From assembly GCA_001986395.2 (NCBI GenBank), contig MQVO02000007.1, positions 1,302,001 to 1,366,000 on the forward strand: a stretch of 64,000 nucleotides of DNA. Reading direction: 5' to 3'. A program made the translations under genes and the position numbers. Source of the stretch: Irpex lacteus. Lineage: Eukaryota > Basidiomycota > Agaricomycetes > Polyporales > Irpicaceae. Shown one piece after another: positions 1-9,342 of the stretch. Numbering within the stretch: position 1 is the first letter of the stretch; every line of letters begins with the position of its first letter. The notes under the pieces were generated by a model. That model searched no databases, had not been told where the DNA came from, and saw only the letters and a list, made by a program, of their open reading frames with translations.

Positions 1-44
1 ATTTCTCTGATCAAGCAGGCCCCGAATTTAGCTTCAATCTGAAA

Positions 45-306
45 TACTGTAATGATATGACCTGATGTTCATGCGTTGTGACTGTGACACGCGAAAGTTC
101 AAACTTTTCGATGTTCAAGAACGTCAAGAACGTGTGACAAGGTGTTCAATAATACTGATGTTCAGCGCGGGCGTCAGCCCGCAAAAAATTAGCGCGTATG
201 TCACACGAGCCTAGCGATGTTCAGAGTTCCTTGTGACGCGTGACCAGATGCTCAGTTCATGGCCAGTGTGACGTGTGACTGAACATCGGGTCATGTCATT
301 ACAGTA
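45..306. mobile_element. Non-autonomous MITE with TA target-site duplication
   Basis: Bases 45-71 and 280-306 are inverted copies of each other over 27 positions with two differences. The outermost TA at 45-46 and 305-306 looks like a target-site duplication, which leaves a 258-bp element (47-304). This fits a Tc1/mariner-type MITE. There is no ORF inside. The interior carries the octamer GATGTTCA four times in one orientation (63, 108, 157 and 213) plus a variant near 246, many GTGTGAC/GTGAC words, and a perfect 6-bp hairpin (GCGGGC, loop GTCA, GCCCGC) at 167-182. It lies about 430 bp upstream of the GH16 gene. Confidence 0.8.
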
Positions 307-734
307 AGATAATCATGAGCGTCTCTGATCAGCGGATCAAATGCGTGGTTAGCAGTCGGAGACCGCGGGTGGTTCGGCTTGGTCTCTGACCTCGAGCTGG
401 AGGCGTGTTTGTACGACGAACTCAAGGCCCTGCATTACCCTCACGACGACTGCGCTTGTACAGCCCGCGACCAAGGAGGATAATTGCTCACACGTTCTCC
501 CAAGGTCACCCTGCTGCCTCGTGTTACCCAGCTCCGTGATGTTCTGACATCTTCCGGTACATTAAGCATTCCGTTCTCTCCTCACAGTTCTTCCATCTCT
601 TGCTCTCTTTCCACCATCTCTGTCCATATCTCTCCTTATACTGCGAAACATCTGGACCCTCTGCGTACTATTGCATCCCAGCCTCTTGCTGCACTCACGC
701 GTACCCCTACTTTAATTACACGGCCTTACGACTC
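307..734 (+). promoter_or_regulatory. Upstream region of the GH16 gene
   Basis: There is no convincing coding sequence here. The last 180 bases are rich in C and T (tracts at about 540-650), as is usual just upstream of fungal transcription starts. No exact core element can be assigned. Confidence 0.4.
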
Positions 735-2550
735 ATGATGCTTCTCCACATACCTCTTGCTCTTAGCTGGTTTACGACACTACTTACTAGGAAGGAACCG
801 ATAGGCCCTCACTCACGACTATCGAAGACAGTCGGGACACTTCTTGCGCTCGCCTCGCACTCCACTGCGGTGTCGAGCCCACGAACAGCAACAGCGTCTC
901 AAAATAGCACCAATGGAACGAGCTTTGTGTGGACCATAACGGACACATACGCGGGCGATACATTCTTCGAGTGAGTGGTGTATTGTTGTAGCCGTGGTTG
1001 ACGAGCTAACAAGGGGTGATCAGTGCGTTCGATTTCTTCACGGGCCCCGACCCCACAAAGTGAGTGAACTTGTTTATTTCCTGGTGTCAATCGTTCATTG
1101 CGCTGTTTGTAGTGGCATGGTTAAGTGAGTTTTTGCTGCACTGCGCTTGAACACCATGACAGATGCTCAACTTTGTTCAGTTATACGACGAAGGAATTCG
1201 CCTTTGCGAATGGACTGGCCTACGTAGATAATGGGACGGTCGTGATGAAGGGTGACAACACGACGCAATTAACCTCTGGTGTATTTAGAAATAGGTACGT
1301 CATTCCTTGTAATGCTGCACATGCCGGTGATTGAACCAACATGCGATACAGCGTACGGATATCGAGCCAGAAGCTCTATAACTCCGGACTGTTCATTCTT
1401 GACCTGAATAAAGCACCATGGGGATGTGGTATGTCGATTATTACCAAGAAGAATATAACCATGGGCTGATGTCCCTATATAGGTGTTTGGCCTGCCTGGT
1501 GGACTGTAGGACCCAATTGGCCTCAAGGAGGAGAAATCGATATAATCGAAGGCGTTCACGACAACGAGCACAACCAAGTAACATGGCACACTGGTCCTAG
1601 TAAGTCTTTGCAACTCAGTGGACTTCAGTATACTGACAGGATTACTGCCAGACTGCACCCTTACGCCGAATGCCAGCTTTACTGGTACAGTAGCGGTACG
1701 TAATGATGCGTCCCCTCGAAGCGTGGGAGGTTGACTCTTCCTATGTAGACCGGCGGGAATGGGCAGCCCAATGTTGTCTGCAATGGACTAGCCGACGGCA
1801 ACGCAGGCTGCGCTATAATTGAGTGGAGTCGCGCATCCTACGGGCCAACATTCGATGCCGCCGGTGGAGGCGTCTTCGCCATGAAGTGGGACGACACCGG
1901 CATCGCTGTATGTGCGTACAAGCAAACACCGCCATATGTGTGATCAGGGTGCTCACGCTGATAATCTTGCAGGGTCTTTCTATCGAGCCCTCGTCCCCGA
2001 GGATATCCAGTCTGGACAGCCAAAACCGGAGACATGGGGTTTGCCTGTTGCCTTCCTTGACCCAAGCTTATGCAACCCCATGACCAATTTCGTAAACCAT
2101 TCTATCATATTTGGTGAGCTTCTGGCCTCCCATTCTTCATGTAGCTCATACTCATGTATACCATGCAGATATCACTTTTTGCGGTTAGTATTGGTTCTGA
2201 AATGCGCAGGTGCTTTGACTGAACCAAGTTGACTCTTAGGTGACTGGGCTGGGAACTCTTACGCTACTTCAGGATGCCCTGGAACATGTTCAGACCGGCT
2301 TATGGATCCCACAAACTTTGTGGTACGTAGACGTCATCTGGACATCCGCCTTGCCAGTCACTGACATCGCACCTTCCGCATGCAGAACGCTTCGTGGTCC
2401 ATAAACAACATGAAGGTCTACAAGAGAGTGACGCTGTCACGACCCTCAAACAACGCGATGCCAGCCGGCCTCTCCGCGATCCCTACTTTTAGTTTGTTAG
2501 TCTCATGTGCTGCGGCGGTAATCCTCGGGCTGGGTATTTTTGGCGCATGA
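735..2550 (+). CDS. GH16 endo-beta-glucanase, GPI-anchored
   Basis: Glycoside hydrolase family 16 enzyme acting on beta-1,3(1,4)-glucans, probably at the cell wall. After splicing the protein has the family hallmarks: a [18 protein letters not shown] opening, the catalytic block GGEIDIIEG (both catalytic Glu) at about 1528-1554, then [10 protein letters not shown] and a Cys-rich tail with NNMKVYKR. The C-terminus is a hydrophobic stretch ending LGLGIFGA, typical of a GPI signal. The N-terminus contains a hydrophobic segment, but the ATG at 735 is only the best guess and a further 5' exon is possible. About 10 short introns are present; exons at 1113-1124 (12 nt) and 2169-2183 (15 nt) are microexons required to keep the frame. 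Estimated length is about 410 aa. Confidence 0.85.
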
Positions 2551-2766
2551 GAATGAACGACACGCTCGCACCTGACTATCAAGGCGTACGAAAGAAGCTG
2601 ATGTAGATATCAGGATATCTGTATTGTAGCTGTCGAAGATGAACTTCATTGTGGATGTTCACACCAGGGTCTATGGTTTAACCCTCCAACCCTGCCAGTA
2701 GAAACTCACTCGGATATTGAGGACTTTTGTACTGTATTGCTAGATTTGCTGTTGTAACGACGATTG

Positions 2767-4220
2767 CTACAGTTTCACTTTCCAAATAGACTTCTCAATG
2801 TCTGTCGGCCCAGTAGCTGCGTTCTCTACAGCCTGTCCTGGTTCTGCGAACGAGGCACGTAACGGTGTGACGCTAATCCATCCCTTCATAATAGCCCAGC
2901 CGTCTGAACCTACAGGAACACTCGCATGGTCAGGTCGAATGAGCCCCTCCATTGCTGGGGAGAACTTGAACGTCAGCCTCGACGAATCGCTGGCACCGCC
3001 CACAAGAGCGTTGTCCAAGACCCCCTGTGCGTTACTGTCTAGCGAGTCTGGACCGGCCGGTGACGACGCAGGCTTCGGCTTCGACCCTTCTTCGCGCTTG
3101 AACAATCGACCATACGAGTTGCGCCATATCCTCGTCCAGGCGATAGGCAGGCCGGGTTCTTCGAGAAGTCCCGCGATCATGGGGATGTTGACGTTGTACA
3201 GGTCAACTTCGTTGTTGCGGATTCCACCTTCGTCTGTGCCCCAGTTCTCCCAGAGATGGCGGATGATGCGCGCGCCGATGGCATGTGCGGGCTCGAACCA
3301 ATCTTTGGGGGTTGGGTGGACGACGGTGCCGTAAGAGATGGCTATAGATCGGGTCTTGGAGAGGCTGGAGGAGAGAGCGGCACCAATGGTACCGGATGAG
3401 AGTGCAAACGCGGCTGTCAAGGTAAGGTTAGGTGAGGTGAGGTTGATGTAAAATGACCATTCGGAATACATACAGGAACTATTGCGTCCAAGGTTGGGTC
3501 CAGAGATCTAACAAACTCTGTTAGCTTCCTTTCGCGAGATAGAATGTATCTGCTACTGACCACTAGATCGATTTCCCCAAGATAGAGATTGTGCAAGCCT
3601 ATGTTCGCACAGGTTGCTGGTGTCTTAGATAGTATGATGTCAGTACCAAACGCTGCGAAGTAATATATGAACATACACCATCTAGCAGTACCCACTCCGC
3701 CACTTCGCCCTCCTTCAAAGGTCTTGAGCTCTCTGATACCTCGCCTGCACCATCCTCTGAGAGCGCAAGTAAGAGTTAAGTATACCAAATAGACTTTAGC
3801 GGGCGGTACGCGTAAACACGCGAGACTTACCTGAATCGCGTGGGTAGTAGTACCTTCCGTATATTGTCTCAGTGATATGATACGCCTTTCCTGAGTGCAA
3901 CACAGAACTAGTTAGAATGCGATCTTTGACATGGCAAGGCGCGCACCTATCCATGATTTCTGGGAGCTTGGTATGACGACCTTCACGTCCCAGCCTATAC
4001 GACAACAGTAGTAGTTTATATGGGTAACTTTCATACATATAGTAATAGTAAAAACATACCTAGTTCCTTGGTTAGATGCCTGTACAAGCCATAGATGTAA
4101 GGCGAATCATGTCCGGGAGGTCCGTCGTCATTCTTCGATCGAGATTTAGCTTCGCCATGATGGTGCAAGAAACGGGACAGTACTTGCAGTCAGCAGAACT
4201 CTCAGTTGTGGTGTAGACAT
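2767..4220 (-). CDS. SurE-like phosphatase/nucleotidase
   Basis: SurE-family metal-dependent phosphatase (survival protein E; nucleotidase or acid phosphatase activity in relatives). The start at 4220 gives MSTPQLRVLLTA, and splicing out about 46 nt then joins NDDGPPGHDSPYIYGL, the SurE metal-binding NDDGP motif. Later exons contain the second signature SGPNLGRN (split by an intron near 3480), SYGTVVHP, and IARHL-like helices. At least five introns of 50-65 nt. The protein ends shortly after the SurE domain, so the tubulin-tyrosine-ligase part found in yeast Pby1-type fusions is absent. It converges with the GH16 gene across 216 bp. Substrate cannot be told from sequence. Confidence 0.85.
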
Positions 4221-4752
4221 CGTTGCGTATGAGCCGCTGTGATCAATGGTGTTCCAATGAATATCGCTGCTTCGAGCGACGCGATGGTGGTTTGAAGCAA
4301 GTCGGAAAACAAGAACCCGAGTCACAGTAAAGTGGCGCAATCTCTCTTGAACGTTGAACCTTACAACATTGCCCCATTTGAAGTACTTACCCGGGGTGTG
4401 TTGATGGCCAGCTGGTTAATAGATGCAGTTTAATATGGTCTGAAATTAGTTTTCCATCGAAGCTGGCTCCAGGCGCAAGTACCTAAACATTGTTCACAAC
4501 AACGAGCGGAAAAACGGCAGCGAACTCTACAAGTCCTAGGAATGGATTTCATGGCCAGGAGCTACTAGTACTCATGATGGTCATAACTCGTCATGCCTAC
4601 AATACGACGATGCGCTGGCTTTAGGAGAACCCTCCTACCTGGGGGGATGAGAGGAAGGTGTGAACACCATCCCGCTCATGGATGCATGAGCGTTTGACGT
4701 GCAGTACGGGCATATCAGAAACTGTAGATGCGTAGCACCACACTATAGGCCT
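4221..4752. other. Intergenic between SurE and MYG1 genes
   Basis: This holds the SurE promoter (read leftwards) and the 3' region of MYG1. A small palindrome (CTCATG, loop GATG, CATGAG) lies near 4674-4689. No ORF with coding character was seen. Confidence 0.4.
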
Positions 4753-6252
4753 CTACTTAGGGATCGCCAATGCAAGTTTCGCTAAAGCCAGTGCGCCTTC
4801 TTTGGTCTTGTTGCCTGTTCATGAGAAGTAAGATACTCGGCAAACAACGAGAATTGGTGCGTGAAATACATACCGCCAATGAATCCACTTGCATGCACAA
4901 AGACGCCTCCGTCAATGCCAGAGACCTTCGATAGCTCTTCATCCCTCAGCCCGCGCCAAGCCTCTGGCAGAGCCTTGCGACTCTCGAAACTCTCCGGTGA
5001 AATGGGGACCGCCTGAACACGCCATTGGCCGCCAGTCTCGTCGGGGTAGATAATGTATATGGGCTGCTCAGAAGTGGCGACGTGCAGTTCCTTCTCCAGC
5101 TCGAAGAGGTGCTCTTTCCAAGGAGCAAACGTATCGAAGAGGATGATCTTGCCGTCGGGTTCGACTTGAGTACGGTTCTTCAGGGCTGAGCTGACGATAT
5201 CGCGGGCAGGCAGCCAAGCGTTGGCGTAGTATTCAAGACGTTCGGAGAATTCGCCGCCCACAAGTTTCGAGGCTTTCAGAAATTGTGCCTGTGTACCGTA
5301 AGCTCAATGTGCGTCATGCTGCTAGGAAAGTCAAGGACGTACGTCTACTGTTTGTGAGTCGACAGATTGGTTCCAAGCGGGGTTGAGAAAACCGACACGA
5401 GCTGAGACGTCGGTACGGAGGCGATACCGAGGTTGAATGTCCGTGGGGTACTGAGAGATTCCGTTGTCGATAGCGTCGATGGCTTCAATGAACTCCTACA
5501 TGCCACAATGCATTCATAAGTATATGAGCGACCAGAAAATAGCCTTCAGCTCACTTTGTACAGTTTCAGCCACAAAATATCCACACGTTGATCGTCGAGA
5601 GTTATCTTCAGTGACCTGGCAATGATTTCACGACCGAAGTGTCTGATGGACAAAATAGTAAATTGATGAGAATATTTATCGGCCAGAGAGGGTAATGTAT
5701 TACTTACTTGTACACCAGACCGGCGGAAGACAGCTTTGTGTTGAAGCCATGTCCGAAAACTTCTGAAAATCCTCTCTGATGATGATCGAATCTCTGTCTG
5801 CTCTCGTCATAGACACCTCCAACGTCCACCACAATTGAGCATGTATCCAAGACAGAAGGATCTCTGGATCTTTTGAGGTCTGAAACACAGTTATCAGGAC
5901 ACGACGATACAAGGGAAGTATGACACTACCGACCTGCCTCGGCGTAGGTCTCTGTCAGACGAAGCAGGTAGACTGCAAGAGCCTCATCACAGTGGAATGT
6001 GCCGTTGTGTGTGCCTATAACCTACTGGCAAGTACCGTTAGTGACACCAGGCCACATCAAAATTATGAGAGAGCGTGCGACCTTGGATTCGGACATCTTT
6101 TGTCTTTTTGCTGGATGTTCGTCGCGGTCGGATGAGGACATGTATCGCGCGTGATGCAGCTGAAATAGCGGGTGGCTGAGGCTCCCAGGAAGATGGCTGC
6201 GATAGGCAGCAGCCAAGCGCAACGAGGGCTGAACCCTCCAGTATCGCAGCAT
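4753..6252 (-). CDS. MYG1: MYG1 family metal-dependent exonuclease (UPF0160)
   Basis: MYG1 is a DHH-like 3'-5' RNA exonuclease that works in nucleus and mitochondria in animals and yeast. Spliced reading gives [34 protein letters not shown] and RFDHHQRGF, the metal-binding blocks of the family; the C-terminal half (near 4870-5260) includes [21 protein letters not shown] and [11 protein letters not shown]. Stop at 4753-4755. Two in-frame starts are available. The ATG at 6252 adds a 37-residue Arg/Leu/Ser-rich, acid-free leader ([18 protein letters not shown]...) resembling a mitochondrial presequence. The ATG at 6141 gives an acidic/basic [16 protein letters not shown] start resembling a nuclear form. 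I chose the longer one. Confidence 0.9.
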
Positions 6253-6574
6253 GCCGAGTCGATCAGACCTGTCAGGAGTAATATACCGCGGAGGTCGTCG
6301 AATAATAGCGAATAATAGATCTCGTATTACTGACCCTGACCCGAAGCGTCTCACAGACATGCTCACTTCGCCAATCAAAGTCCTTAGCCATGATTATTTC
6401 CGTAGGTACTCGAAGAAGAAGCAGAGAACGTCAAATGAGAAAGGTGTCCAGTACGAGAATGCGTGATACTATAATATACGATAGCAAGTCCGACGATGCA
6501 AAAAGTCCATGATATGCCACATCTCCCCACACCTCCGATCTACTATCCCAAAACCGAACCTCGCCGATGCGCTC
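6253..6574. other. Intergenic, MYG1 promoter side
   Basis: This contains the MYG1 upstream region and the 3' end of the next minus-strand gene. It is AT-rich around 6295-6320 (repeated GAATAATAG). No gene seen. Confidence 0.35.
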
Positions 6575-7178
6575 TCATAATAACACCAATGCAGCCGTTG
6601 CACCTCCGACGACTGCAAGGAAAGTATTCATTGTGAGCGCAAGCGCGGCCGAAATGTGATCATCGTTTGGGCCATATTTCGGGTCGCCTGGCTTCGCGCC
6701 AGGGTAAGGCGCACCACCAGGCAAATCCTGTCCTCCTCCATTGACGTCTGCAGGAGCTGTAGGCAGAGGACCGGTAGAGCTCGAACTCGAGGCGGAGGTA
6801 GTCCCGTTCGCTTGAGCTGAAGTTTGCTGGGTGGGTGAAGGAGTGATGGTAGTGTTGAACACAGAGGTGATGGTGACTGGCGTTCGGCCGGAAGAGAGGC
6901 CAACGATGACAGTTGTTATTTGAGAAACGATCGGGGACGGAGTAGGCGATGCTGATACAGAGCCAGATTGGCTACCGCTTTGCGTCTGCGAAGCTTGCGA
7001 CGCAGACACAGAGTTTCCTTGAGATGCAGACGCGACAGTACTGCTCTGTGAGGGCCGAGTAGCAAGGAATTATGCCATGGAATCAGTGGAAGATCATTGA
7101 GTGACAGACAAAACAACACACCTGCGCCGCCGCAAGAAGAGGTAAAACTAGGGTCGCAATGAGTGATGTGAGACGCAT
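6575..7178 (-). CDS. Ser/Thr-rich GPI-anchored cell-wall protein
   Basis: Two exons. Exon 1 from ATG 7178 encodes the signal peptide MRLTSLIATLVLPLLAAAQ. A 76-nt intron follows, then a long Ser/Gln/Thr-rich region (ASQGNSVSASQASQTQSGSQ), a Thr/Val-rich stretch (ITTVIVGLSSGRTPVTITS), a Pro/Gly linker, and a hydrophobic tail TFLAVVGGATAALVLL preceded by a likely omega-site region. This is the plan of small GPI-anchored fungal wall proteins, about 175 aa. It has no catalytic motif. It is divergently transcribed from the acidic protein gene at 7696. The specific role is unknown. Confidence 0.75.
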
Positions 7179-7695
7179 ATCGTCGACAACTACGCTCTCC
7201 AAAAGCAAGTAAGAGATTCTGTACCGGTCGCTGCGCGGATTGCGACGGTCGTCGAGGTCGTGGTCGTGGTCGTCGAGAAAGATGTCACACACGGCGTGCA
7301 GAGAGCCGTCTCTCGGTCACAGTAACGGCCTGTGTCACTGTGTCACACGAATGCGAATCACGAGTGATCGGATGTCACGGGAGTGTCACGGAAGTAGAGC
7401 GGGTCACAGTTGTCCTCGTGATATTGATTGTGGACGCTTGAATTTGAGGGAATTTGATGGGAAACAAGATATCTAAGGGGTTATTTTGCAATTCGGCGCC
7501 TGTTGGCGCTCACACCCCCGGATTCTTTCCCCGCATTCGAGCTAAGTGATACCCTGTGTGAGCGTGTGTGAGGGCGTAACCCCCTCTTGGCTGCCTCTTA
7601 TAAACCCGTGCAACCATGCCCCGCAATTCTCTAACCCCGCACTCCCTCGCTCCTCCTCCTCCTCGACACTCCCCCCGATACCAGAGCAGACGGAA
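7179..7695. promoter_or_regulatory. Divergent intergenic region with GTCAC cluster
   Basis: 517 bp between divergent genes. Seven same-direction copies of GTCAC lie in 124 bp (7284, 7316, 7334, 7342, 7374, 7385, 7403). On the minus strand the same stretch reads as Val/Thr-rich peptide in shifting frames (for example CDTVTQAVTVT, then TSFSTTTTTTSTTVAIR near 7290-7220). It is therefore either a transcription-factor site cluster or a decayed piece of a Thr-rich wall-protein gene. A C/T-rich tract just before 7696 is the likely leader of the right-hand gene. Confidence 0.45.
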
Positions 7696-8992
7696 ATGTC
7701 TCCCACGTCGCTCTCGTCGAACACAGTACACTTCACACTGCAATACATCTCCCCGCCATCACAGCTCGACAGGCCGCTCCCATCTCATCTGCTCTCCAAG
7801 CCTCTGCTCCAACGCCATCATTTCCTCGACATATCCCCTGAAACCCCCTCCGAGTACCTCTCCTGGTCCTCAGAGTCATCCACTAAAGCCATCGACTTGC
7901 TCGAGTCGCGACCCACTTCCCACGACGACGTCCCTCCATCATATCCCATCCAGTACACATCAGACGAGGAAAACACGTACGCTCATGTCGCACTGCCCCC
8001 TACCGGTGCAGACGGCGAGGCAGCCAGACTGGTCTTTATGTGGGACACCGACGGCTGGAAATTTCACGATACGAAGTTGATGCCGTTCCCATCAGACAGC
8101 TCTGCAACTTTACCAGAAGTGCTTGCCGCACATGGACCTGCAACTTCGAATGTGGCTTCGGTCGCCGCACCGCAGTACAATCCATATGGCTTTGATCAGG
8201 CCGGCGATGATGACGGTAGCGACGACGACGATTATTGGAATGCATATGGTGCAGAAGACGACGATGGCCATGAGCCTCGACAACATCAAGTTGCGAAGGA
8301 AGAGGCAGACGATAGCGAGGACGCTTACTGGGCACAATACTCATCTGTTCATGGTAAGTATCCGCACATGTTTATGCATTTTTCTTACGTTAATTCATTT
8401 ATTCATAGGCACAGCAGATTCTACTATCCCAACACCTCCTGTGGTCCGCCGCAGACAAATGTATTCGTCGGACTCCCAGGATCCGCTCGCGCACAACGGT
8501 GCGTCTGATACCCCTGGTGTGACGCTATCCATCGCCCCTCCTCCACAATGGCTGCACTATAACCCGCGCTGGGGCCCTGCGTCACCGAAAGCACTCGCCC
8601 GTCTGCTAGCCGAGATTTCGCCCAGGCAAAGTCCTCCGCAGGTCGCAGCCATTGTCGCAGATTTCGAGGACGATCTCGAGCTGTCTCCGCCTTTCGCTGG
8701 CAGCAGCGACGACTCTGATACGCTTTCCCCTCCAGACAGCGACGTACTTGGGCTTCTCTCTGGACCGGCAGCCGAAGTTGAAATCCAAAACGAGGCTGTT
8801 GCGCCTGCTGAACCGACTACGGCATTACGCGCTGAGGAGCCTGCTCATGACGACGAAGAGCCCTTGAAGCAGAGTCTCAAGGGCCTGTTCGCTTTATGGA
8901 AGTCGAGTAGATCTCAGAAGGGAGTTTCATCGGAGGAGGATCTTAGGCAGTCCTTCCTGCGGATCGTGGAAGCGGCAGTAGGAGAGCAATAA
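7696..8992 (+). CDS. Acidic basidiomycete protein of unknown function
   Basis: Two exons (7696-8353 and 8409-8992) joined by a 55-nt intron give 413 aa. The N-terminal part contains VHFTLQYISPP and ARLVFMWDTDGWKFHDTKLMPFP, suggesting a small folded domain. The middle is strongly acidic (GDDDGSDDDDYWNAYGAEDDD), with two YW...AY/AQY repeats. A second folded patch is WLHYNPRWGPASPKALARLL. The C-terminal helix (KQSLKGLFALWKSSRSQ ... QSFLRIVEAAVGEQ) is well conserved-looking. I do not recognise a named family. The codon pattern and the intact frame across the intron make it a real gene. Confidence 0.75.
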
Positions 8993-9342
8993 CAACGCAT
9001 AATTACAAAAAGTCCGATTTAGCCTTGCATCTGGATATCTCTCTTTGTAGCACATGTAGCTTTAGCCTCGCTTCTACGTTGTATAGACTTTATGAAAAAG
9101 TGGGCCTTGCCAGGCTTCGAGTTCGACAGCTGGAAACTCGGAAAGTCTAAGTTATTATCATTTAGCGCCTATAGATCTAGATCTAGATTACGCAGCCATA
9201 CATGTATCTGGCGTTGGCGCTAATGTCTCTTTGTCTTGCACTTGACTGTACATTGCTAACGGTTGTGCTCGTTCGTCACCATTCTTGGTCCTTCACTGTG
9301 TGAGGGAAGTCAGTGGGATACTTAGGCTGGGAGTTGAAGGAT
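8993..9342. other. Intergenic, 3' of acidic protein and 5' of CCCH gene
   Basis: No gene seen. A short tandem of AGATCT units (palindromic) occurs at about 9171-9188. Confidence 0.4.
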
